Shown here in pieces: positions 1 through 6,595 of a stretch of 8,608 nucleotides of DNA (position 1 is the first letter of the stretch; every line of letters begins with the position of its first letter). The notes beneath the pieces were generated by a model, which saw only the letters and a list, made by a program, of their open reading frames with translations, was not told where the DNA came from and made no database searches. Location: positions 1-8,608 of the forward strand of contig CANRBO010000047.1 in assembly GCA_947628885.1 (NCBI GenBank). The letters run 5' to 3'. Source of the DNA: an uncultured Clostridia bacterium (GTDB lineage Bacteria; Bacillota; Clostridia; TANB77; CAG-508). Position numbers and translations under genes: made by a program.

Positions 1-198
1 AAAAAATAAAGGCTAGAGAGGAATAATTGACCTGAAAAAATAAAGGCTAAAGATGAATAATTGACTTGAAAAAATAAAGGCTAAAGATGAATAATTGACC
101 TGAAAAAAGGCTAGAGAGGGATAATTAACTTGAAAAAATAAAGATTAAAAAAAATAATTGACTTAAAAAATAAAGGCTCGAAAGGAATAATTAACTTG
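1..198. repeat. 34-bp tandem repeat array (minisatellite) leading into birA
   Basis: Six consecutive units are visible at 1-34, 35-68, 69-102, 103-132, 133-164 and 165-198; a degraded seventh (199-218) lies inside birA. A unit begins AAAAAATAAAGG, continues with a variable purine-rich segment (CTAGAGAGG, CTAAAGATG or similar) and ends ATAATTGACCTG or ATAATTAACTTG. Units 1, 2, 3 and 6 are exactly 34 bp. Unit 4 has lost 4 bases and unit 5 has lost 2. The first unit starts at the window edge, so the array may continue to the left. Several units contain an SD-like purine stretch followed by TTG or CTG and then AAA AAA TAA, so they resemble copies of a translation start that stops after three codons. 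I see no protein-coding reading through the array: frame 142-195 is open but has no normal start codon. The function is unknown. Confidence 0.9.
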
Positions 199-792
199 AA
201 AAAAATAAAGATAGAAGGTTTAGTGACAAAAATAATAGGAAGCGAAATTTATTATTATAAGAAGATTGATTCAACTCAAAAAGAAATTTGGAGAAGAATA
301 GAAAACGGAAAAATAAAAAACGGAACAATCATAATCGCAGACGTACAAACGGAAGGAATAGGCACTCATGGAAGAACTTGGTATACATCACAAGAAGGAA
401 ATATTGCATTTTCATTTACATTTTTTCCAAACTGCAAAGCTGAAAGATTAGCAAATATAACTACTGAAATCGCAAAACAATTTGTTCAAATTTTATATGA
501 TTTTTATCAAATAAAAGTTGACATAAAAGAACCTAATGATTTAATTTTGCACAATAAAAAAATAGGTGGAATTTTAACAGAAACAAAATTGTGTGGAGAA
601 AATGTAAAAGAAATTGTAATAGGAGTTGGGATCAACACAATAAAGAGAAAATTTGAAGAAGAGATTAAAGACACAGCGTCTTCAATTTACAAGGAGTGCA
701 AAATAAAAGTTGACAGCAAAAGGATAATAAAAGAGTTCTGCAACAGATTTGAAAGATACTTAATAAAAGAACGAATAAACAATAATATATGA
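196..792 (+). CDS. birA: Biotin--[acetyl-CoA carboxylase] ligase, short catalytic-domain form
   Basis: Cytosolic biotin protein ligase that activates biotin with ATP and attaches it to the lysine of AccB, encoded downstream. The 198 residues match the catalytic domain: DST at 25-27, QTEGIGTHGRTW at 51-62 (the biotin/AMP loop, GxGTHGR instead of the common GRGRRGR), PND at 113-115, KKIGGIL at 121-127 and GVGIN at 143-147. There is no N-terminal helix-turn-helix, so it is unlikely to be a repressor. The protein ends at about the point where the usual SH3-like C-terminal domain would begin, and is shorter than typical ligases (about 230-260 residues or more). The chosen start is TTG 196, with AAAGGA at 181-186 and a 9-base spacer. 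The in-frame GTG at 223 with AGAAGG at 213-218 is an alternative that leaves the domain intact. The start lies within the last repeat of the upstream array. Confidence 0.88.
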   Translation: MKKIKIEGLVTKIIGSEIYYYKKIDSTQKEIWRRIENGKIKNGTIIIADVQTEGIGTHGRTWYTSQEGNIAFSFTFFPNCKAERLANITTEIAKQFVQILYDFYQIKVDIKEPNDLILHNKKIGGILTETKLCGENVKEIVIGVGINTIKRKFEEEIKDTASSIYKECKIKVDSKRIIKEFCNRFERYLIKERINNNI

Positions 793-830
793 TAAATAGA
801 GCGACAGCAATGAAAGTAAGATGAATAAAG

Positions 831-883
831 AAAGTTACAATAATAAAAAAAGGATTAATACAAAAGTTATAATAAAAAAAGAT
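831..883. repeat. Imperfect two-copy repeat, about 32-bp period, in the birA-fabD gap
   Basis: The 125-bp gap 793-917 is extremely A-rich and contains no gene or terminator. Within it AAAGTTACAATAATAAAAAA (from 831) recurs as AAAGTTATAATAAAAAAAG (from 863), with 3 bases deleted in the second copy and an offset of 32 bp. In such A-rich DNA part of the match could be chance, so this is a modest call. Its length and style recall the 34-bp array upstream, but the unit sequence is different. Confidence 0.45.
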
Positions 884-917
884 AAAAATAAAAAGAAAGC
901 TAAGAAAGGAGAGTTTA

Positions 918-2003
918 ATGAAAATTGGATTTTTGTTTCCTGGTCAGGGAGCCCAAACATTAGAAATGGGAAAAGATTTATATGACAGTTATTCAGAGTA
1001 TAGAAAAGTATATGATAAAGTTACAGAATTGACTGGAATTGATATTGCAAAAATCACGTTTGGGGAACAAGATAATAAAGGAATAATTATAAACAAAAAT
1101 GAAGAGACAAATAAAATTGAAGTCATAAATCAAAATGAAGAAACCAACAAAGCAGAAGTAATAGATAAAAATGAAGAAGAACATAAAAATCAAGAAAAAG
1201 AAAGAAACGAAGAAAAAGAGAAAGACGAGAAAAAGCTTAATGAAACTAAATACACTCAGCTTGCAATTTTAACAATGAGCTTGGCAATTTTAGAACTATT
1301 AAAAGAAAAAAATATAAAAGCAGATATTTCAATGGGACTAAGCTTAGGAGAATATTCAGCATTAATATATAGCAAAGTTCTTTCTTTTGAAGACGGTGTA
1401 AAAGTAGTTCAAAAAAGGGGCGAATTTATGCAAGAATTTTCTCCAAAGGGCACTTGGTCTATGGCAGCAATTATTGGTTTAGATGAAAAAATTTTAAAAG
1501 AAATATGCAATAGTATTGATACAGGTTTTGTCACTTTAGCTAATTTCAATTGCGTGGGACAAATTGCAATCTCAGGAGAAAAGGAAGCTGTAAATCAAGC
1601 TATGGAAAAGGCTAAAGAAGCAGGAGCTAAAAAAGTAGTTGAACTCAAAACATCAGGACCTTTTCATACTGAAAAATTAAAGCAAGCATCTGAAGCTTTA
1701 CGAAAAGAGCTTGATAATGTTACATTTCATGAATTTGCTACACCAGTTATAAAAAATATTGACGGAAAAAAATATGAACAAAATGATGATATAAAAGATA
1801 TTCTAGCAAAGCACATAATCAGCCCGGTAAGATTTAAAGAAAGTATTGAAACTATGCTAAATGAAGGAGTAGACACATTTGTCGAAATCGGACCGGGAAA
1901 GACTTTAACATCATTTGTTAAAAGAGCAAGTTCAAATGTAAAGCTTTACAATATAAATGACAAGATAAGTTTTGAGAGAACTGTTAATGAATTAAATAGT
2001 TAA
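918..2003 (+). CDS. fabD: Malonyl-CoA:ACP transacylase with a repeat-containing insertion
   Basis: FabD moves the malonyl group from CoA to acyl carrier protein, supplying the extender unit for FabF. Visible motifs are GQGAQ at 9-13 (oxyanion hole), GLSLGEYSAL at 140-149 with nucleophile Ser142, Arg167 in KRGEFMQ (binds the malonyl carboxylate), GPFH with catalytic His250, and EIGPGKTL at 323-330. The family is usually about 310 residues. This one has 361 because of roughly 50 charged residues between TFGEQ (47-51) and LNETKYTQ (107-114). That insertion is built from 12-residue repeats and is listed separately. All catalytic motifs lie outside it and the frame is intact, so the enzyme is probably active. 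The start is supported by AAAGGAGAG just upstream (905-913). It is the first gene of the fab/acc set and is followed by fabG after 32 bp. Confidence 0.96.
   Translation: MKIGFLFPGQGAQTLEMGKDLYDSYSEYRKVYDKVTELTGIDIAKITFGEQDNKGIIINKNEETNKIEVINQNEETNKAEVIDKNEEEHKNQEKERNEEKEKDEKKLNETKYTQLAILTMSLAILELLKEKNIKADISMGLSLGEYSALIYSKVLSFEDGVKVVQKRGEFMQEFSPKGTWSMAAIIGLDEKILKEICNSIDTGFVTLANFNCVGQIAISGEKEAVNQAMEKAKEAGAKKVVELKTSGPFHTEKLKQASEALRKELDNVTFHEFATPVIKNIDGKKYEQNDDIKDILAKHIISPVRFKESIETMLNEGVDTFVEIGPGKTLTSFVKRASSNVKLYNINDKISFERTVNELNS
1092..1235 (+). repeat. Four tandem 36-bp (12-residue) repeats inside fabD
   Basis: FabD residues 59-106 divide exactly into four 12-residue units at 59-70, 71-82, 83-94 and 95-106. 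The first two are NKNEETNKIEVI and NQNEETNKAEVI. Units 3 and 4 keep Asn-Glu-Glu at positions 3-5 but decay into Lys/Glu-rich sequence. At DNA level units 1 and 2 (1092-1127 and 1128-1163) are clearly similar, with AAAATGAAGA near the start of each and again in unit 3. The unit is a multiple of three, so expansion keeps the frame. The segment is highly charged, lacks hydrophobic periodicity and is probably a flexible surface loop. Confidence 0.85.
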
Positions 2004-2035
2004 ACAAAATAAGATTGGAAAGGAAGAGTGTAAAA

Positions 2036-2770
2036 ATGAAAAAAGTTGCATTAATTACAGGAGCTACAAGGGGAATAGGAAAAGAAATAGCCTTAACTCT
2101 TGCAGAAGAAGGATATGATATTGCATTAAATTATAGGAAAGAAAATGAAGAATTAGATAATGTAAAAAAAGAAATCGAGAATTTTAAAGTAAAATGTTTG
2201 CTTGTAAAAGGAGATGTATCAAATTATGAAGACTGTGAAAGCATGGTAAAGCAGACAATAGATGAGTTTGGTCAAATTGATGTGTTAGTAAATAATGCAG
2301 GAATAACCAAAGATACATTGCTTTTAAGGATGAAAAAAGAAGATTTTGAAAGTGTAATTGATGTAAACCTTTTAGGAACTTTTTACATGACAAAAAATGT
2401 AGCAAATTACATGATTAAGGCTAGAAATGGCAGAATTGTCAACATTTCATCAGTTGTTGGAGTGGCTGGAAACGCAGGTCAAAGCAATTATTCAGCATCA
2501 AAGGCAGGAATAATTGGTTTTACAAAAAGTATAGCAAAGGAACTTGCTAGCAGAAATATTTTAGTAAATGCGATAGCTCCGGGATATATTGAAACAGATA
2601 TGACAAGCGTTTTAAGTGATAGTGTGAAAGAGAGTATAGTAAATAGTATTCCATTAGGAAAAGTAGGAAATGCAAAAGATGTTGCAAATGTTGTGAAATT
2701 TTTAGCATCTGACGAAAGCAGTTATATAACAGGTCAAGTTATACATGTAGACGGTGGTATGTTAATGTAA
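2036..2770 (+). CDS. fabG: 3-oxoacyl-ACP reductase
   Basis: NADPH-dependent reductase of the short-chain dehydrogenase family that reduces 3-oxoacyl-ACP to 3-hydroxyacyl-ACP after FabF condensation. The 244 residues are the usual length. Visible are TGATRGIG at 9-15 region (nucleotide-binding glycine motif), NNAG at 86-89, Asn111, catalytic Ser139 in NISSVVG, and YSASK with Tyr152 and Lys156. PGYIETDMT follows at about 182-190 and the C-terminal GQVIHVDGGM is typical. ATG 2036 gives the standard N-terminus MKKVALITGA and follows a purine-rich SD (GGAAAGGAAGAG, 2017-2028). An in-frame TTG at 2015 would add seven residues and would consume the SD itself, so it is rejected. The gene lies 32 bp after fabD and 38 bp before fabF. 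Confidence 0.96.
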   Translation: MKKVALITGATRGIGKEIALTLAEEGYDIALNYRKENEELDNVKKEIENFKVKCLLVKGDVSNYEDCESMVKQTIDEFGQIDVLVNNAGITKDTLLLRMKKEDFESVIDVNLLGTFYMTKNVANYMIKARNGRIVNISSVVGVAGNAGQSNYSASKAGIIGFTKSIAKELASRNILVNAIAPGYIETDMTSVLSDSVKESIVNSIPLGKVGNAKDVANVVKFLASDESSYITGQVIHVDGGMLM

Positions 2771-2808
2771 TATTGTGATTAAATTAGAATTGAAAGGATA
2801 AAATTAAA

Positions 2809-4062
2809 ATGGAAAGAAGAGTTGTAATTACAGGACTTGGAGCAGTTACTCCAATAGGAAATAATGTTGATGAGTTTTGGAAAAGCATTGAAGAGAATAA
2901 ATGCGGAATTGACAAAATAACAGAAATTGATACAACTGATTTTAAAACAAAATTAGCAGCTGAAGTTAAAAATCTTAATGAAGAGCAATATTTTGATCAA
3001 AAGCAAATTAAAAGGTTAGATAAGGTTTCAAGACTAGCCATAATAGCAGCTAAAGAAGCATTGGACGATAGCAAAATAACAGAAGAAAATACTAATTTTA
3101 ATAATGTCGGAATATTTGTAAGCTCAGGAATAGGTGGATTAAACACAATAGAAACTCAATGTACAATAAATTGTGAAAAAGGAAATAGAAGACTTTCGCC
3201 AATGTTTATACCAATGTCAATAGCAAATATGCCTGCTGCGAATATATCAATTGAGCTAGGCTTAAAAGGAGAATCAATATCAACTGTAACAGCATGTAGT
3301 TCATCAACAAATTCAATTGGAGAAGCTTATAGAACAATCAAAAATGGATATGAAGAAGTGATTTTTGCAGGTGGAAGTGAAGCGGCAATATGCAAAGTTG
3401 GAATAGCAGGATTTGAAAATATGAAGGCATTGTCTTTTTCAGAAGATAAAAACAGAGCATCAATACCATTTGACAAAGAAAGAAATGGTTTCGTAATGGG
3501 AGAAGGTGCAGGAGTAATCGTATTGGAAGAGTTAGAACATGCTTTAAAAAGAAATGCGAAAATTTATGCAGAAGTTGTTGGATATGGTTCAAGTTCAGAC
3601 GCGTACCACATTACATCTCCTGAACCAACTGGAGAAGGCGGAGCAAGAGCAATGCAAAGAGCTTTAGATGATGCAAAAATTAAAATTACTGATATTGATT
3701 ACATAAATGCACATGGAACATCAACATGTTTAAATGATTCAACAGAAACAAAAGCAATAAAGCATTTATTGAAAAATGCAAACGCAGAAGATATGAAGGA
3801 AAGTTTATTAGTAAGTTCAACTAAAAGTAATACAGGACATCTTTTAGGTGCAGCAGGTGTAGTGGAAGCAATCGCTTGTATTAAAGCAATTGAAAACTCG
3901 CTAGTGCCAGCAACTATTAATTACAAAGTAAAAGATGAAGAGTGTGATTTAAATGTTGTACCAAATAAAAACATTAATAAAGATTTAAAATATGTAATGT
4001 CCAATTCACTTGGATTTGGTGGACATAATGCAAGTATAATTTTGGCAAAATATGAAGAATAA
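2809..4062 (+). CDS. fabF: 3-oxoacyl-ACP synthase II
   Basis: Elongating condensing enzyme (KAS II) that joins malonyl-ACP to acyl-ACP with release of CO2. The 417 residues match the family length. The Cys-His-His triad is visible: Cys163 in TACSSS, His302 in NAHGTST, and His344 in KSNTGHLLGAAG, with Lys339 in the same motif and GFGGHN at 402-407. The Cys-His-His set separates it from the initiating enzymes of the chain-length-factor type that lack the Cys. Two small departures from common wording are TACSSST (often Gly at the third position after Cys) and HGTSTCLND (usually PLND); neither removes a catalytic residue. The SD is AAAGGA at 2793-2798. In many related clusters acpP lies between fabG and fabF, but here only 38 bp separate them. 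The gap to accB is 66 bp. Confidence 0.96.
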   Translation: MERRVVITGLGAVTPIGNNVDEFWKSIEENKCGIDKITEIDTTDFKTKLAAEVKNLNEEQYFDQKQIKRLDKVSRLAIIAAKEALDDSKITEENTNFNNVGIFVSSGIGGLNTIETQCTINCEKGNRRLSPMFIPMSIANMPAANISIELGLKGESISTVTACSSSTNSIGEAYRTIKNGYEEVIFAGGSEAAICKVGIAGFENMKALSFSEDKNRASIPFDKERNGFVMGEGAGVIVLEELEHALKRNAKIYAEVVGYGSSSDAYHITSPEPTGEGGARAMQRALDDAKIKITDIDYINAHGTSTCLNDSTETKAIKHLLKNANAEDMKESLLVSSTKSNTGHLLGAAGVVEAIACIKAIENSLVPATINYKVKDEECDLNVVPNKNINKDLKYVMSNSLGFGGHNASIILAKYEE

Positions 4063-4128
4063 AATTGTGAAAGAAAGGATATATTTGTAAAATAAATTTT
4101 ATAAATAATTATTCGAGGAGAGATTAAA

Positions 4129-4587
4129 ATGGAATATGAAAAAATTAAACAATTAATGGATGATATGGGGAATTCAAAACTTAGTTCAATAGATATTGAA
4201 TTTCCAGACGGAATAAAAATAAAAATGGAAAAGAAGGAAAATACGATTATCAAAGAAGTATCAGGCATAGATGATGCAAAAAAACTAGAAGAAGTAAATT
4301 CAAAAAATGCAAAACAAGACTATGAATCTGAAGATACAGAGAATAAAAAAGCTGGAAATATAGTCAAAGCTCCAATGGTTGGAACATTTTATATTAAGCC
4401 TTCTCCAACAAGCGACCCTTATGTAGAAGTAGGAAGCCAAGTGCAAGAAGGAACCGTGTTATGCATTATTGAAGCAATGAAATTAATGAACGAAATTGAA
4501 TCTGAATTCTCAGGAACAATTACAGAAATATATGTAAAAGACGGAGAACCAGTAGAATATGGAAAACCACTTTTTAGAATTGTGTAA
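4129..4587 (+). CDS. accB: Biotin carboxyl carrier protein of acetyl-CoA carboxylase
   Basis: BCCP carries biotin between AccC and AccA/AccD and is the expected substrate of the BirA encoded at 196-792. The 152 residues show three parts: an N-terminal helix and short beta region typical of AccB (1-35), a Lys/Glu/Asn/Ser-rich flexible linker (about 36-76) in place of the Ala/Pro-rich linker of many bacteria, and a biotinyl domain (about 77-152). The biotinylation motif EAMKLMNEI is at 115-123 with acceptor Lys118. KAPMVGTFY at 80-88 and the Pro-Ser-Pro thumb segment following it place it in the AccB family rather than other biotinyl carriers. The start has a strong SD, AGGAG, at 4116-4120 with an 8-base spacer. 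Confidence 0.96.
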   Translation: MEYEKIKQLMDDMGNSKLSSIDIEFPDGIKIKMEKKENTIIKEVSGIDDAKKLEEVNSKNAKQDYESEDTENKKAGNIVKAPMVGTFYIKPSPTSDPYVEVGSQVQEGTVLCIIEAMKLMNEIESEFSGTITEIYVKDGEPVEYGKPLFRIV

Positions 4588-4697
4588 TTGGCAAAGAACA
4601 CTTTCAGAAATATGTAATTGATTAAAAGCCTATAATTAGAGCATTTAAGAATTATTTGATTAACATATTATTTTAAGGTGCGAAAAAAGATAAAAAG

Positions 4698-4738
4698 AAA
4701 GGAGAAATTCGTATAACATTATACGAAGAATTGAAATG
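4698..4738 (+). promoter_or_regulatory. Displaced SD, inverted repeat and start codon of fabZ
   Basis: A strong SD, AAAGGAG (4698-4704), lies 31 bases before the fabZ ATG (4736), too far for normal initiation. Between them is a perfect inverted repeat: TTCGTATAA (4708-4716), CA, TTATACGAA (4719-4727). As RNA it can form an 8-bp stem with an ACAU loop. If folded, 3 bases before and 8 after the stem remain, an effective spacing of about 11. Only a weak GAAG (4725-4728) lies close to the ATG, and it is inside the stem. The same palindrome could instead be a DNA operator. The 148-bp gap before fabZ is the longest in the fab/acc cluster, which leaves room for an internal promoter. Confidence 0.6.
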
Positions 4739-5158
4739 TTAAATAAAGAAGAAATAAAAAATATAATTCCACAAAGAGAGCCATTTTTATTTATAGATGA
4801 AGTGGAGAGTTATGTGCCAGGAGAAAGCACAGTTGCATACAAAAATGTAAATGCAGATGAGTGGTATTTTAAAGGGCATTTTCCTAATAACCCAATAATG
4901 CCAGGAGTGCTAATTACAGAAAGTTTGGCTCAAGCTGGGGCAATAGCCATTTTATCAATGAAAGAAAATAAAGGTAAAAATGCCTTATTTGGCGGAATAG
5001 ATAAAATGAAGTTTAAGAAAATGGTTGTTCCAGGAGATAGACTAAAACTAGAAGTTAAAATTATCAAAAGAAAAGGACCAATTGGAGTTGGCGAAGCAAT
5101 CGCAACTGTAAATGGAAATGTGGTAGCAAAGGGGGAACTTACTTTTGCAGTAGTGTAA
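4736..5158 (+). CDS. fabZ: 3-hydroxyacyl-ACP dehydratase
   Basis: Hot-dog-fold dehydratase that converts 3-hydroxyacyl-ACP to trans-2-enoyl-ACP, the substrate of the enoyl reductase at the window end. The 140 residues are the normal length. The catalytic pair is visible: His48 in GHFPNNPIMPGVL (47-59) and Glu62 in TESLAQAGA. The N-terminus MLNKEEIKNIIPQREPFLFID aligns with the family signature of the MLxxxEIxxIIPHRxPFLxxD type, with Gln13 for the common His. This supports ATG 4736 although its SD is displaced (see the preceding element). No other conventional in-frame start is available within SD range. I cannot exclude the rare ATT at 4718, 13 bases after the SD. The gene lies within the acc genes (accB-fabZ-accC), an order widely seen in Clostridia. 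Confidence 0.95.
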   Translation: MLNKEEIKNIIPQREPFLFIDEVESYVPGESTVAYKNVNADEWYFKGHFPNNPIMPGVLITESLAQAGAIAILSMKENKGKNALFGGIDKMKFKKMVVPGDRLKLEVKIIKRKGPIGVGEAIATVNGNVVAKGELTFAVV

Positions 5159-5172
5159 GAGTTGAAAAATAA

Positions 5173-5192
5173 TTACAATTTTGGCGTTGTAA
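5173..5192 (+). other. Weak hairpin in the fabZ-accC gap
   Basis: TTACAA (5173-5178) and TTGTAA (5187-5192) are complementary and flank an 8-base loop. The stem is only 6 bp and mostly A-T, and no T run follows, so it is not a credible terminator. It could be chance in AT-rich DNA. It is recorded because the 79-bp gap otherwise shows only the accC ribosome binding site. Confidence 0.25.
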
Positions 5193-5237
5193 AACTTCAT
5201 TAGGAATATGAAAAGGAAGGAGAGAGATTAAAAATAT

Positions 5238-6584
5238 ATGAATAAGATTTTAGTAGCAAATCGTGGAGAAATTGCTGTTAGAATAATTAGAGCATGCAAA
5301 GAAATGAATATAAAAACTGTTGCTGTATATTCAGAAGCTGATAGAGATTCATTACATATAAGACTTGCAGATGAAGCAATATGTATTGGACCAGCAGAAT
5401 CTATCAAAAGTTATTTAAATGTAAAAAACATACTAGAAGCAGCAAATATAACTGGAGCAGATAGTATTCATCCGGGCTTTGGATTCTTGTCAGAAAATAG
5501 TAATTTCGCCAAAATGTGTGAAGAATCAAATATTAAATTTATTGGACCGTCATACAAAGTCATAGAAGCTATGGGAAATAAATCTAATAGCAAAGAAACA
5601 ATGAAAAAAGCAGGTATTCCAGTAATACCAGGTTCAAATGGTAGCGTAAAAGGATTGGCAGATTGTATCGAAATTGCTGAAAAGATAGGATATCCAGTTA
5701 TGTTAAAAGCATCAAATGGCGGTGGCGGTAAAGGAATCAGAGTATGTCAAAGTAAAGAAGAACTTGAAGAAAATTATAAATTAGTTAGACAAGAAGCTAA
5801 AGCTGCATTTTTTGATGATGAAATTTATATTGAAAAATTTATCCAAAATCCTAGACACATAGAAGTTCAAATTTTAGCAGATGAATATGGAAACTCAGTA
5901 TATTTAGGAGAAAGAGACTGCACAATACAAAGAAATCATCAAAAAGTATTAGAAGAAACTCCTTCTCCAATCATAGATAGCAAATTAAGAACAAAACTTG
6001 GAGATGCAGCGTTAAAAGCTGTAAAAGCTTCAGAATACACTAATGCAGGAACAATTGAATTTTTAGTAGACAAAGATAGAAATTTCTACTTTATGGAAAT
6101 GAACACAAGGATTCAAGTAGAACATCCTATAACAGAAGAAAATACAGGAATTGACTTAATAAAAGAACAAATTAGGATAGCAGCAGGGGAAAGATTAAGA
6201 TATAAGCAAAGAGAAATCGAATTCAAAGGACATACAATAGAGTGCAGAATAAATGCAGAAAATCCTGCTAAGAACTTTAGACCTTCTCCGGGTAAAATAA
6301 CAGGATTAAATTTACCAGGTGGAAATGGCATAAGAGTCGATACAGCTATTTATGAAGGATATGTAATACCACCAAATTATGATTCGATGATAGCGAAAAT
6401 TATAGCACATGGTGCTAATCGTAATGAAGCAATTGCTAAAATGAAACGAGCATTGGAAGAATTAGTCATTGAAGGAATAGATACAAATGTGGATTTCCTA
6501 CTAAATATAATAAAAAATTTAGACTTTATTAGAGGAAACTACGACACATCATTTATTGAAAAGAATTCAACTAATTTATTGTGA
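5238..6584 (+). CDS. accC: Biotin carboxylase subunit of acetyl-CoA carboxylase
   Basis: ATP-grasp enzyme that uses ATP and bicarbonate to carboxylate the biotin on AccB. The 448 residues match the family. In order: the biotin carboxylase N-terminal domain starting NKILVANRGEIAVR (2-15), HPGFGFLSEN at 78-87, the ATP-grasp with LKASNGGGGKGIR at 156-168 (Lys157 and the glycine loop), ERDCTIQRNHQKVLEE at 225-240 (Lys236), and EMNTRIQVEHPITE at 287-300 (Glu287, Arg291). The C-terminal domain ends near 440. The length excludes a pyruvate carboxylase or an AccC-AccB fusion. The SD is AAGGAG at 5217-5222, about 15 bases from the ATG, with a further GAGAG up to 5226. The stop codon overlaps the accD ribosome binding site. 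Confidence 0.97.
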   Translation: MNKILVANRGEIAVRIIRACKEMNIKTVAVYSEADRDSLHIRLADEAICIGPAESIKSYLNVKNILEAANITGADSIHPGFGFLSENSNFAKMCEESNIKFIGPSYKVIEAMGNKSNSKETMKKAGIPVIPGSNGSVKGLADCIEIAEKIGYPVMLKASNGGGGKGIRVCQSKEELEENYKLVRQEAKAAFFDDEIYIEKFIQNPRHIEVQILADEYGNSVYLGERDCTIQRNHQKVLEETPSPIIDSKLRTKLGDAALKAVKASEYTNAGTIEFLVDKDRNFYFMEMNTRIQVEHPITEENTGIDLIKEQIRIAAGERLRYKQREIEFKGHTIECRINAENPAKNFRPSPGKITGLNLPGGNGIRVDTAIYEGYVIPPNYDSMIAKIIAHGANRNEAIAKMKRALEELVIEGIDTNVDFLLNIIKNLDFIRGNYDTSFIEKNSTNLL

Positions 6585-6587
6585 GGT
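6583..6587 (+). promoter_or_regulatory. accD ribosome binding site overlapping the accC stop codon
   Basis: The accC TGA (6582-6584) shares bases with GAGGT (6583-6587), which lies 8 bases before the accD ATG at 6596. This is the tightest junction in the window (11 bp). The arrangement suggests translational coupling of the two subunits; the coupling itself is inference. Confidence 0.7.
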
Positions 6588-6595
6588 AAAAAAAC

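Noticed and set aside
27..66. TTGACC/TTGACT in each 34-bp unit as repeated -35 boxes.
   Set aside because: The segments 16-17 bases downstream (TAAAGA and similar) match the -10 consensus at only about three of six positions, so a promoter is not supported.
1..198. The repeat array as a CRISPR array.
   Set aside because: Units are directly adjacent with no unique spacers, and no cas gene is present.
868..873. TATAAT upstream of fabD as a promoter -10 box.
   Set aside because: No acceptable -35 lies 15-19 bases upstream (the region is nearly all A and T), and such hexamers are expected by chance in this composition.
2015..2035. TTG 2015 as the fabG start, adding seven residues.
   Set aside because: The extension is made from the SD sequence itself and lacks its own SD; ATG 2036 gives the standard FabG N-terminus.
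3921..4268. A 115-codon minus-strand frame across the fabF-accB junction.
   Set aside because: It is antisense to two well-supported genes, hydrophobic by composition of the reverse strand, and matches no family I recognise.
4655..4662. TTTGATTA as a FabT-type operator.
   Set aside because: Only one half site is present; the downstream half does not complete the TTTGA...TCAAA palindrome.
4708..4727. Resemblance of the palindrome to loxP arms (TTCGTATA and TATACGAA).
   Set aside because: loxP has 13-bp arms with an 8-bp spacer. Here only the inner 8 bases match and the spacer is 4 bases. No recombinase gene is nearby, so the likeness is probably coincidental.
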